DNA of 64,000 nt from Streptomyces diastatochromogenes (lineage in GTDB: Bacteria; Actinomycetota; Actinomycetes; Streptomycetales; Streptomycetaceae), in NCBI GenBank assembly GCA_026913215.1, contig JAPTYK010000001.1, positions 4,836,001 through 4,900,000 of the forward strand. Reading direction: 5' to 3'. A program made the translations under genes and the position numbers. Numbering within the stretch: position 1 is the first letter of the stretch; every line of letters begins with the position of its first letter. The notes under the pieces are model-generated. The model was not told the origin of the DNA, made no database searches, and saw only the letters and a list, made by a program, of their open reading frames with translations. Shown here piece after piece: positions 40,106 through 47,066 of the stretch.

Positions 40106-40270
40106 TCAGCGCCGGACGGAGTCGTATCCGAGGCTGGTCGTACGATCGGCCCGGCCGGCCCCGAATTCGGTGGTGAGGAAGTTCCGTACGTCGTCCGCGG
40201 AATTGAGGGCCGCACACGGCAGGGCGCGCACCACGCTGCGACGCACAGCAAGAACCGCTGAATTCCGCAT
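40106..40270 (-). CDS. 54-residue protein at the head of the EPS operon
   Basis: MRNSAVLAVRRSVVRALPCA to TTSLGYDSVRR. A clear GGAGATCCT site precedes the ATG at 40270, and the stop is one base from the GTG of the first glycosyltransferase. The segment ALNSADDVRNFLTTEF resembles the start of an acyl-carrier-like helix bundle, but it lacks the DSL phosphopantetheine motif. It may be a translational leader or a small partner of the operon. I do not recognise the family. Confidence 0.5.
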   Translation of the reverse strand: MRNSAVLAVRRSVVRALPCAALNSADDVRNFLTTEFGAGRADRTTSLGYDSVRR

Positions 40271-40652
40271 ACAGGATCTCCGCTTTGATGAGAGAAGGGA
40301 GGGAAGACCCGAGAAGGCCGGGGAAGGGGAAGGTGTCGTCCGCACGAAATGGGTGAACGCGCGGCGGGCCCGGAAGCAACGTTCGGGAACGTTATAACCC
40401 CGATGCGGAGCGATAGTACGCATTAGATGCCCGGAAACGCTAACTCCCGTATCTGTGCGGCAGGTTCCTCGTTGAGCGTGTTGCGCCATTCCACGCCCAG
40501 TCGCTCGAATGGCCCTCCTATGGCCCAAAGATCGGTTGAACGTCACCCGTTCGGGAGAGCAACCGATGAAAACCACGGGCGTTGTTGAGGGAGCCGGGCC
40601 GAACAGTCCGCGCAGTCCGAGTTGGATGAATTCGATCGAGGAGCGTCTCCCC
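40271..40652. other. Divergent intergenic region between EPS operon and chaplin gene
   Basis: 382 bases without a convincing gene. The left part must carry the minus-strand EPS promoter. The right part carries the sigma-BldN-like site at 40448 and a long chaplin leader. It is less GC-rich than the surrounding genes. Confidence 0.6.
40448..40475 (+). promoter_or_regulatory. Sigma-BldN-like promoter upstream of a chaplin gene
   Basis: CGTATC at 40448 and CGTTGA at 40470, exactly 16 bases apart; the -10 hexamer is perfect and the -35 differs by one base from CGTAAC. It implies a leader of about 170 bases before the chaplin start at 40653. Confidence 0.65.
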
Positions 40653-40892
40653 ATGTCCCGTATCGCCAAGGCCGTCGTCCTGACCGTGGGTGCCGCCGCT
40701 GCCGTCGCCGGTGCCACCGGTGTCGCCTCCGCCGACGCCGGCGCCGAGGCCGCGGCCGTGAAGTCCCCCGGTGTCGCCTCCGGCAACGTCGTCCAGGTCC
40801 CGGTCCACGTCCCGGTCAACGTCTGCGGCAACACCGTCAACGTCATCGGTCTGCTGAACCCGGCCTTCGGCAACACCTGCGTCAACGCCTGA
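40653..40892 (+). CDS. Short chaplin
   Basis: 79 residues. Signal peptide MSRIAKAVVLTVGAAAAVAG, cleavage after ASA at 27. Mature chaplin domain SPGVASGNVVQVPVHVPVN, VCGNTVNVIGLLNPAFGNTC with cysteines 58 and 76. It self-assembles at air-water and cell surfaces. ATG at 40653 has GAGGAGCG 7 bases before. A longer in-frame start at 40509 is ignored because it would bury the signal peptide. Frame intact; strong terminator follows. Confidence 0.95.
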   Translation: MSRIAKAVVLTVGAAAAVAGATGVASADAGAEAAAVKSPGVASGNVVQVPVHVPVNVCGNTVNVIGLLNPAFGNTCVNA

Positions 40893-40918
40893 TCTGGCAC
40901 GCCTGATCGGTCCTTCCG

Positions 40919-40962
40919 AAGCCGGTGCGCCCGCCCCTCCGGGGTGGGCGCACCGGCTTTTC
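40919..40962 (+). terminator. Rho-independent-like terminator after chaplin
   Basis: AAGCCGGTGCGCCC and GGGCGCACCGGCTT arms with a short loop, followed by TTTCCC. Confidence 0.85.
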
Positions 40963-41168
40963 CCTTGCCCGCACTGGTCCGTTACTCGTTCGGACGCACC
41001 GTCGTGCGCCGCCCGGTGCAACGGCGCACGCCCCTCCGGGGGCGGGGTCGCGGCACGGGATTCACTCGAACGGAGGCGTGGCGCTCCGTGACGCAGCGGT
41101 TGCGGAGGGCTATAACCGCAGGCACCGTGAGAGGGCAGTTGTCCGACGCATAAGGAAAAGGAACACAT

Positions 41169-41601
41169 ATGCGTCTCCTGGCCTCACGCCGTCTCAGCGT
41201 CCTGGCGATATCCGCCGCCCTCACCCTCGGCACGGCGGGATCCGCCCTCGCCGGCGAACACCACCCCGCCGCGGCCGACCGCGCGGCCCTCCCGGACGCC
41301 GCCGCCCCGGCGGCGCCCTCCGCCCCGCGGACGTCGTGTCCGACGCCCTCGCGAGCGTCCAGCAGGCGGTCGCCGCCCTGCTCGCCACCGTCACCTCCGG
41401 CACCGTCGGCGGAGTCGTGCCGCAGGTCACCTCCACGCTGACCTCGCTGGTCAACCTGGCCGTCTCCACGGTCCTCGGCGGCGGTCTGCCCGCGCCGGAC
41501 CCGGCCGACCTGCCCACGCTCCCGGCGCTCCCGGTCGCCCCGCCCGAGCTGCCCGTCGCCCCGCCGGTCACCGCGCCCGAGCTGCCGCTGCCCGCCCGTA
41601 G
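41169..41601 (+). CDS. Small secreted protein of unknown function (frameshifted)
   Basis: About 145 residues, MRLLASRRLSVLAISAALTL with a signal peptide ending GSALA. The mature part has a hydrophobic helix (DVVSDALASVQQAVAALLAT, VTSTLTSLVNLAVSTVLGGG) and a proline-rich tail (PALPVAPPELPVAPPVTAPE). A shift near 41330 joins the halves. I place the stop at the TAG at 41599-41601 (one more indel), because a terminator follows at once; the uncorrected frame would run through it to 41794. RBS AAGGAAAAGG. No family recognised. Confidence 0.6.
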
Positions 41602-41607
41602 CACCCG

Positions 41608-41650
41608 CACGCCCGTGCCGGTCCGGTCCCACCGGGCCGGCACGGGCGTG
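41608..41650 (+). terminator. Terminator hairpin
   Basis: CACGCCCGTGCCGG and CCGGCACGGGCGTG, 14-bp perfect arms, after the small secreted gene. Confidence 0.8.
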
Positions 41651-41823
41651 TGCGATCGGCAAATAGCACCGGCCCGCACCGATCGGGTGCAGTACCGAGA
41701 AATCCTTCCTCCCGGAGTTTCCGGCACGCCCACTTCTCGTTACAGAAGCAGAACGATGTACAGGATTCGGCCAAGGGCCCTGTACGGAACGTGACTTGAA
41801 AGCACAGAGGAAGGATTCACTCC

Positions 41824-42105
41824 ATGAAGCCCACCAAGGTCGCCGCGGTCGTCGCCGGTTCGCTGATGGCCCTGGGCGCCGCCGCGCCCGCCATGGCCTC
41901 CGAGGCGCTGACCCCCACCAGCCTGAACGGTGGCCTCGAAGCGATCGCCGCCAACGGGCTGAAGAGCGACATGCTGAGCAGCACCACGGACGGCTCCCCG
42001 GTCCAGACCGTGACCAAGGCGGCGGACCAGCTGAACACCGCCACCAAGGGCGCCCAGCTGCTCGGCGGCCTCCCGGTCCCCGGCGGTCTCCCGCTGGGCG
42101 GCTGA
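41824..42105 (+). CDS. Small secreted protein of unknown function
   Basis: 93 residues, frame intact. Signal peptide MKPTKVAAVVAGSLMALGAA, cleavage AMA-SEA. The mature 65 residues (LTPTSLNGGLEAIAANGLKS, TVTKAADQLNTATKGAQLLG) are amphipathic with a glycine/proline end (GGLPVPGGLPLGG) and no cysteine. RBS GAGGAAGGA. Its size and signal peptide resemble chaplin-type exported proteins, but there is no chaplin domain. It may be another structural component of the sheath. Confidence 0.75.
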   Translation: MKPTKVAAVVAGSLMALGAAAPAMASEALTPTSLNGGLEAIAANGLKSDMLSSTTDGSPVQTVTKAADQLNTATKGAQLLGGLPVPGGLPLGG

Positions 42106-42174
42106 CAGCACCTCAGCACCCCTGTCCCCACGGGCACTTACGGCGGGCCTCCGGGCCGCTGTTCCTCACGGTCG

Positions 42175-42200
42175 GCTGATCGAATGATTTTCTGATCAGC
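42175..42200. promoter_or_regulatory. Inverted repeat before the LPXTG gene
   Basis: GCTGATC and GATCAGC arms with a 12-base AT-rich spacer, 139 bases before the start of the wall-anchored repeat protein. It could end the upstream transcript or bind a regulator. Confidence 0.4.
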
Positions 42201-42338
42201 TGCCGTGTGGCCCCGGCCGCACGCCGGGTGCCGACCCATACCCTCTGGCCAATCCCACAGGAACGGCGGTGTGGATCAGGCCGGTCGGAGCGAGGGGGAT
42301 CCTCGCCGGTCTCTCCCTTTCTCCAGAGGAAGAGCGGT

Positions 42339-43236
42339 ATGCGGTCCATCATCAGCAGGAAAGTACTCACCGCGGCGGCAGCGACCGGCATCCTGTCGCT
42401 GAGCGGCGGATTCGCCCTGGCCGCGAACTCCCACTCCGGTGCGGGCGACGGGCCGGGCTCCGGCAGGGCCGGCCATGTCCAGGCACCCCTGCCGCCCGGC
42501 GTCTGCGGCATGGACCACGTCGCGGCGGCCGTCGGCGACCTCTGCGGTCAGCCGGCGGAGGAACCCGACGGCTACGGCGACAACGGTCAGGGGCCGACGG
42601 GCCACCCGACCCATCACCCGACGGGCCATCCCACGGACCACCCGACGGGCCATCCGACCGGTCACCCCACGGGTCACCCGACGGGCCACCCCACGGAACA
42701 TCCGACCGAGCACCCGACGGGCCACCCGACCGGTCATCCCACGGGTCACCCGACCGGTCACCCGACCGGTCACCCGACGGGTCACCCGACCGGTCATCCG
42801 ACGGGTCATCCCACGGGGCACCCGACCGGTCATCCGACGGGCCACCCGACCGGTTACCCCACGGGCCACCCGACGGGCCACCCGACGGGTCACCCGACCG
42901 GTCATCCGACGGGTCACCCCACCGGTCACCCGACGGGTCACCCCACCGGTCACCCGACCGGCCATCCCACGGGCCACCCACCGGGTACCCCACGGGGCAC
43001 CCCGGTGGTCATCCTCAGGGCACCCCACCGGCCACCCGACCGGTCACCCCACGGACCACCCCACCGGCAAGCCCACCTGTGAGCAGCCCGCGCCGGTGAG
43101 GGGCCGCACGGGTGCGGGAGCTGCCGAACACCGGTAGCGAGCCGATGCTGATGGGGGCGGCGCGGTCAGCGCCGCCCTGATCATCGGGGGCGGCGTCGTC
43201 TACCTCCGCGGCGGACGGATCGCCCGCCGGCACTGA
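42339..43236 (+). CDS. Sortase-anchored histidine-rich (TGHP)n repeat surface protein (frameshifted)
   Basis: About 298 residues. Signal peptide MRSIISRKVLTAAAATGILS with cleavage near ALA; a short domain NSHSGAGDGPGSGRAGHVQA, GVCGMDHVAAAVGDLCGQ with two cysteines; then more than 30 tandem tetrapeptides of TGHP type (variants HHPT, DHPT, EHPT, GYPT); then KPTCEQPAPV and a sortase signal: LPNTG at 43121-43135, a hydrophobic helix (SAALIIGGGVVYL) and a basic tail, RGGRIARRH, ending at 43236. Two or more indels after 43000 split the C-terminus; restoring one G in the run near 43155 opens the anchor. The repeat is extremely rich in histidine. Role unknown. Confidence 0.75.
42597..43075 (+). repeat. 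Tandem 12-bp repeats encoding TGHP
   Basis: About 38 units of CACCCGACGGGT-type sequence, with a few codon changes (ACG/ACC, CAC/CAT, CCG/CCC) and occasional GAC, GAA, TAC replacing GGC/GGT. It forms the spacer of the wall-anchored protein. Confidence 0.9.
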
Positions 43237-43249
43237 CACCACGTCAACC

Positions 43250-43279
43250 AGGGCCCTCGCCGTCACCGGTGAGGGCCCT
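43250..43279 (+). terminator. Terminator hairpin
   Basis: AGGGCCCTC and GAGGGCCCT arms enclose a 12-base loop 14 bases after the LPXTG gene stop. Confidence 0.75.
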
Positions 43280-43340
43280 GCGCGTTGCTGCACATGGGTT
43301 AGTACCGCGACGTTTCGGCCGAGGGGCTCGTTCTCCTCAC

Positions 43341-43853
43341 ATGACTCTGCGTTCTCACGCGGGCATGGGGCTCCTCATGACCGCAATCGCCTCCGCCGCC
43401 CTGGCCTCTCCCGCCGCCGCCGTCGAGGCGCCGGTGATCGTCCCGCTCCAGGGCCTGGAGCCGGTCCTGCCGATGGACGCGCCGACCGTGGCGACCGGCG
43501 TGCCCGTCCCGATGCCCGGCGCGCCCACCGGCTTCCAGAAGGGCGTCGGCGCGCTCCCGGACGTCACCCTGCCGAGCGTGCCGCTCACCGGCACCCTGCC
43601 GGAGACCGTCGTGGACGCGCCGCTGCCCCAGCTCCTCAAGGGCAGCGAGCCCGGCAGCGCCGGACTCAGCAGCCCGCACTCGGAGATGAGGGCGTCCACC
43701 CCCGGCGCCATCCTCGGCACGCCGGTGGAGGCGCCGCGCGGCAACGGGCTGGCCGGGATCCCGCACCTGGCGAAGCCTCAGCTCGGCCTCCTCACCCCGG
43801 TGCTCAGCGGAGCCCTCGACCCCCAGCTCGGGCTGGCGCCGGAAGCGGGCTGA
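43341..43853 (+). CDS. Secreted protein of unknown function
   Basis: 170 residues, frame intact. Signal peptide MTLRSHAGMGLLMTAIASAA, cleavage near AAA-VEA. The mature part is proline/leucine-rich without cysteines: VPLQGLEPVLPMDAPTVATG, VPLTGTLPETVVDAPLPQLL, LGLLTPVLSGALDPQLGL. It may be partly disordered. It sits between the wall-anchored repeat protein and a chaplin, so a cell-surface role is inferred only from position. Confidence 0.7.
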   Translation: MTLRSHAGMGLLMTAIASAALASPAAAVEAPVIVPLQGLEPVLPMDAPTVATGVPVPMPGAPTGFQKGVGALPDVTLPSVPLTGTLPETVVDAPLPQLLKGSEPGSAGLSSPHSEMRASTPGAILGTPVEAPRGNGLAGIPHLAKPQLGLLTPVLSGALDPQLGLAPEAG

Positions 43854-44069
43854 CACCCCCGCGTTCCGTTCACGCGTACGAGCTTTGACCGGGCGGGTGA
43901 AGACACGATTCTTCCCCGCCACCCCAAGGGCTTTCGGTCGTTGCAAGAGAAGGCTTGTCGCATGGCCGCGGTCCGCGGCCCGGAGGCGTTCCGTCGTATC
44001 CGGCGGCGGACGTCCTCCGGGCCGCGGGCCATTTTTTCGGTTTTCCTTCTTCCCGTTCGGCCCAATGCC

Positions 44070-44097
44070 CGTGACCGGGCGCGGGGCCGGGCGTTGA
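44070..44097 (+). promoter_or_regulatory. Sigma-BldN-like promoter of a chaplin gene
   Basis: CGTGAC at 44070 and CGTTGA at 44092, exactly 16 bases apart, 55 bases before the chaplin ATG. The -10 is perfect and the -35 has one mismatch. Confidence 0.72.
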
Positions 44098-44152
44098 ACG
44101 GAAGTGACGGCCGTGATTCCTGCGGTCGCGTTCCACGTCCAAGGAGTTCTTG

Positions 44153-44434
44153 ATGTCTCGCATCGCGAAGGCTGCCGCTGTTCTCGCAGGCACGGGTGCC
44201 GTTGCCCTCAGCGGAGCCGGCCTGGCCGTCGCCGACTCGGGCGCGGAGGCCGTCGCCGCCCACTCGCCCGGTGTCGCCTCCGGCAACGTCGTGCAGGTCC
44301 CGGTCCACGTTCCGGTCAACCTCTGCGGCAACACCGTCAGCGTCATCGGTCTGCTGAACCCGGCGTTCGGCAACACCTGCGCCAACGTCGACGGTGGCCA
44401 CGGCGACGGTGGCTACGGCGGCTACGGCAACTGA
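44153..44434 (+). CDS. Short chaplin with glycine/tyrosine-rich tail
   Basis: 93 residues. Signal peptide MSRIAKAAAVLAGTGAVALS, cleavage near AVA. Chaplin domain SPGVASGNVVQVPVHVPVN, LCGNTVSVIGLLNPAFGNTC with cysteines 58 and 76. Unlike the other two it continues with a 17-residue tail, ANVDGGHGDGGYGGYGN. ATG at 44153 follows AAGGAGTTCTTG. It converges on tyrosinase, as chpG does with melC2 in S. coelicolor as I recall. Confidence 0.95.
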   Translation: MSRIAKAAAVLAGTGAVALSGAGLAVADSGAEAVAAHSPGVASGNVVQVPVHVPVNLCGNTVSVIGLLNPAFGNTCANVDGGHGDGGYGGYGN

Positions 44435-44448
44435 TCCCCCCGCTCCAC

Positions 44449-44488
44449 ACGGATGTCCCCCCGGCCGCTGGGCCGGGGGGACATCCGT
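44449..44488. terminator. Bidirectional terminator hairpin
   Basis: ACGGATGTCCCCCCGGCC and its perfect complement (18-bp arms) with a GCTG loop, between convergent chaplin and melC2. Confidence 0.88.
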
Positions 44489-44497
44489 ATGTGGGGG

Positions 44498-45364
44498 TCA
44501 GGCGTACCGGTAGATCCGGCTGTGGTCGAACATCGACGCCGGGGTCACGCCCCAGGGGGCCATCGGCTCGTGCCGGGCGGCGACCTTGCGGTACTGGGAG
44601 TCCCCCAGCGGCGGCGGTTCCGCCGGCAGGTAGGCGGCCCCGGGGTTCCGCTGCTGCCAGCGCGACCAGATCAGGTCGACGAAGGAGTGGTGCAGCCAGA
44701 AGACCGGGTCGTTCACGGAGCCGCCGCCGAGCATCAGACCGCCGACCCAGCGGTGCACCCGGTTGTGGATGCGGAAGCGCTCGTTGCCCCGGCCCGGCGC
44801 CCAGCCCTCCAGGGCGTTGCGGAAGCCGCTGGAGCTCGTCGAGTTCCAGGGGGCCGCGTCGTACACCCGCTCGCGCATCACCTCGTCGAGCTGGGCCGGG
44901 GTGGGGAGCGTGATCGGGTCGCGGGGACGGCCGAAGTCCCTGGTCAGATAGCGGGCGTCGGTCATGGACTGGGTGACCGTCCAGTGTCCGGAGGAGGCCG
45001 CGAAGGGGCCCGTCATCACCTGGAGGTCGGCGCGGCGGCCGTTGCCGCCCATGAAGTCCTCGCGCCAGATCGAGGAGGCGGGGGAGTTGTCCTGGGTCCA
45101 GTCCCAGTACGGGACGGAGACCGTCGGGTCGATCCGGCGCAGGGCCGTCTCGAACTCCAGCAGGAACTTGCGGTGCCAGGGCAGGAAGCTCGGCGTCATG
45201 TGGGCGATCCGGAGCCGCCCCTCGCCGTCGGCCGTGTAGTAGTCGATGTGGGTGCGGACGAAGCGGTCGTACGCACCGGTGCGCTTGAGCTCCAGGACGG
45301 CGGCGACGAACTTGCGGCGCTCGGCGCCGGTCAGATCGCGCTGGTTCTTACGCGTGTACACCAC
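44498..45364 (-). CDS. melC2: Tyrosinase (melanin-forming monophenol monooxygenase)
   Basis: 288 residues, a secreted type-3 copper enzyme that oxidises tyrosine to dopaquinone for melanin. CuA histidines are at 39, 55 and 64 (VRTHIDYY; IAHMTPSFLPWHRKFL); CuB histidines at 200, 204 and 226 (HNRVHRWVGG; FWLHHSFVDLIW). It has no signal peptide; MelC1 delivers copper and exports it. GTG at 45364 (GTGGTGTACACG). The frame is intact. It lies just downstream of and partly overlaps melC1. Confidence 0.96.
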   Translation of the reverse strand: MVYTRKNQRDLTGAERRKFVAAVLELKRTGAYDRFVRTHIDYYTADGEGRLRIAHMTPSFLPWHRKFLLEFETALRRIDPTVSVPYWDWTQDNSPASSIWREDFMGGNGRRADLQVMTGPFAASSGHWTVTQSMTDARYLTRDFGRPRDPITLPTPAQLDEVMRERVYDAAPWNSTSSSGFRNALEGWAPGRGNERFRIHNRVHRWVGGLMLGGGSVNDPVFWLHHSFVDLIWSRWQQRNPGAAYLPAEPPPLGDSQYRKVAARHEPMAPWGVTPASMFDHSRIYRYA

Positions 45365-45746
45365 GCGGGCTCCCTCCCGTCGGGTCGGTGTGGACGCCGT
45401 GGGCGGCCGCGAGGGGAGAGCCGGGCGGTGCCCAGCTCGTCCACGGCCGCGCGGGTGGCCGCCAGGGGCGTCGGGCAGGACTCGTAGTGGTCGATCGGGG
45501 TGACCCAGCCGCCGTCGGCGCAGCGCATCAGGTGCAGCGGCCGGCCGTCGACGAGGGCCGTCGGTTCGCCCCCGGGGCCGGAGAAGCCGAGCAGCCGGCG
45601 GCCCCGGTACATCTCGTCGAAGGCGTGCGGATCACGCACGACCCCGATTCCGGCCGGGCCGTGATGCGGCCGAGCGCACCGCCGGTGAAGGCGGTGACGG
45701 CCAGGGCGAACAGGGACCGCAGTGCGACGCGGCGCGGGACGATCAT
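45331..45746 (-). CDS. melC1: Tyrosinase co-factor / copper chaperone (frameshifted)
   Basis: About 140 residues. Start MIVPRRVALRSLFALAVTAF with a Tat-like twin-Arg N-terminus and hydrophobic core. After a shift near 45655, the conserved part reads VRDPHAFDEMYRGRRLLGFS, GGEPTALVDGRPLHLMRCAD and WVTPIDHYESCPTPLAATRA. MelC1 binds apo-MelC2, inserts copper and carries it out through Tat. The uncorrected C-terminus runs 33 bases into melC2; the real stop may lie just before the melC2 start. Confidence 0.9.
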
Positions 45747-45896
45747 CAGTGATCTCCTGGTGGTCGGCTTATGCCCTCAGGGCACAACGATGAAAACCCG
45801 CGTTCGTTGCGCCCGACATGGCAGCGGCGTGAATGTCGGCCGTTCGAGTGAATTCGGCGCGGGGAACGGGTGGTTGGAGCACTAGCATCCCGATTC

Positions 45897-46400
45897 ATGA
45901 CCACTTCCAACGTCGTTTCCTCGGCGCGCAGCGCCTCTCCGCTGGGAACTCTCACGGTGATTCCGTGGTCCAGCGAGCCCTCCGCCGAATCGGCGGGAAC
46001 GCCGTTCCTTATGGCGTATTCGCTCGGCGACGGCCGGGACGGGCCGGAGGCCGGTCAGCAGGCGATGCGGGCGGCCCTGGAGTCGATGAACCTCTCGGTC
46101 GGCGACCGGCTCTTCGATCTGGAGAAGGACGCCGGGATCAACGCCTCCCTGCTCGTCGAGGCCGGTTCGGCCGTCCTCACCCTGCCCTTCCTGAAGGTGC
46201 AGTGCCCAGTGCCGGACGAGTGGCAGGCGGCGGCGCGCGAGCAGGGCAAGGTGTACTTCATCTGCTCCGTGCGCCCCTGGGCCGAGGGCGTGCCCGGACA
46301 GCCCGTCGACGAGGCGCGGCTGCGGGCCTTCGTCTCGGACGAGGAGATGCTCGCCGACAGCGCCCACGTCCTGCTGCCGGTCCGCCGCATCCAGGGCTGA
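45897..46400 (+). CDS. DUF5949 family protein
   Basis: 167 residues, frame intact, MTTSNVVSSARSASPLGTLT. Blocks FLMAYSLGDGRDGPE, AQ-type LTLPFLKVQCPVPDEW, YFICSVRPWAEGVPGQPV and LADSAHVLLPVRRIQG match a small Streptomyces family that I know as DUF5949. Cytoplasmic, with no signal or membrane segment. Function unknown. It is divergent from melC1 and just upstream of the VKOR gene. Confidence 0.8.
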   Translation: MTTSNVVSSARSASPLGTLTVIPWSSEPSAESAGTPFLMAYSLGDGRDGPEAGQQAMRAALESMNLSVGDRLFDLEKDAGINASLLVEAGSAVLTLPFLKVQCPVPDEWQAAAREQGKVYFICSVRPWAEGVPGQPVDEARLRAFVSDEEMLADSAHVLLPVRRIQG

Positions 46401-46418
46401 GCGGGAAGGGGCCGGGCC

Positions 46419-47065
46419 ATGGCGACGGTGGGCGTACGGGGAGGGTGCCGGGGCAGCGGCGCGACGGGGCCGGGCGGGAGACCGACGGGACGGTCGGCGC
46501 GGGCCGGGCCCTGGCCTGGCTGCTGATCGTCACCGGGGCGGCGGGCGTCCTCGCCGGCTGGGTGATCACGATCGACAAGTTCAAGCTCCTGGAGGACCCC
46601 GGCTTCCAGCCCGGGTGCAGCCTGAACCCGGTCGTGTCCTGCGGCAGCGTCATGAAGAGCGAGCAGGCGGCGGTGTTCGGCTTCCCGAACCCGATGCTCG
46701 GGCTCGTCACGTACGCCGTGGTCGTCGCCGTCGGTGCCGGGCTCCTCGCCGGGGCCCGCTACCGGGGCTGGTTCTGGCTCGGCCTCAACGCGGGGATGCT
46801 CTTCGGGGTCGGCTTCTGCAGCTGGCTGATGTACCAGTCGCTGTACGAGATCAACGCGCTGTGCCTGTGGTGCTGCCTGGCCTGGACCGCGACGCTCGTC
46901 ATGTTCTGGTACGTCACCGCGCACAACGTCCGGGAGCGGGTCCTGCCCGCCCCGGCGGGGCTGCGGACCTTCTTCGGCGAGTTCGCCTTCGCCCTGCCCG
47001 TCCTGCACGCCGGGATCATCGGGATGCTGATCCTGACCCGCTGGTGGGACTTCTGGACCGGCTGA
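46419..47065 (+). CDS. VKOR-family disulfide-forming membrane protein
   Basis: About 215 residues, start ATG at 46419 (MATVGVRG) with one or two indels before 46490. Four to five membrane helices: LAWLLIVTGAAGVLAGWVI, LGLVTYAVVVAVGAGLLAG, LGLNAGMLFGVGFCSWLMYQ. The VKOR cysteines are present: CSLNPVVSC in the loop and the CLWC redox motif in EINALCLWCCLAW. It would oxidise a Dsb-like partner and reduce quinone, giving disulfides to exported proteins. The stop lies one base before the GH26-like gene. Confidence 0.87.
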
Positions 47066-47066
47066 C

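Noticed and set aside
40509..40652. N-terminal extension of the chaplin at 40653 from an upstream in-frame ATG
   Set aside because: It has no ribosome site and would place 48 residues before a normal signal peptide, while GAGGAGCG precedes the ATG at 40653.
42276..43028. Minus-strand open frame with VTGRVTRR repeats
   Set aside because: Shadow of the TGHP repeat. The plus strand has a signal peptide and a sortase motif.
42597..43075. Possible CRISPR array or other direct-repeat locus
   Set aside because: Units are 12 bp, contiguous, without spacers, and code for TGHP in frame.
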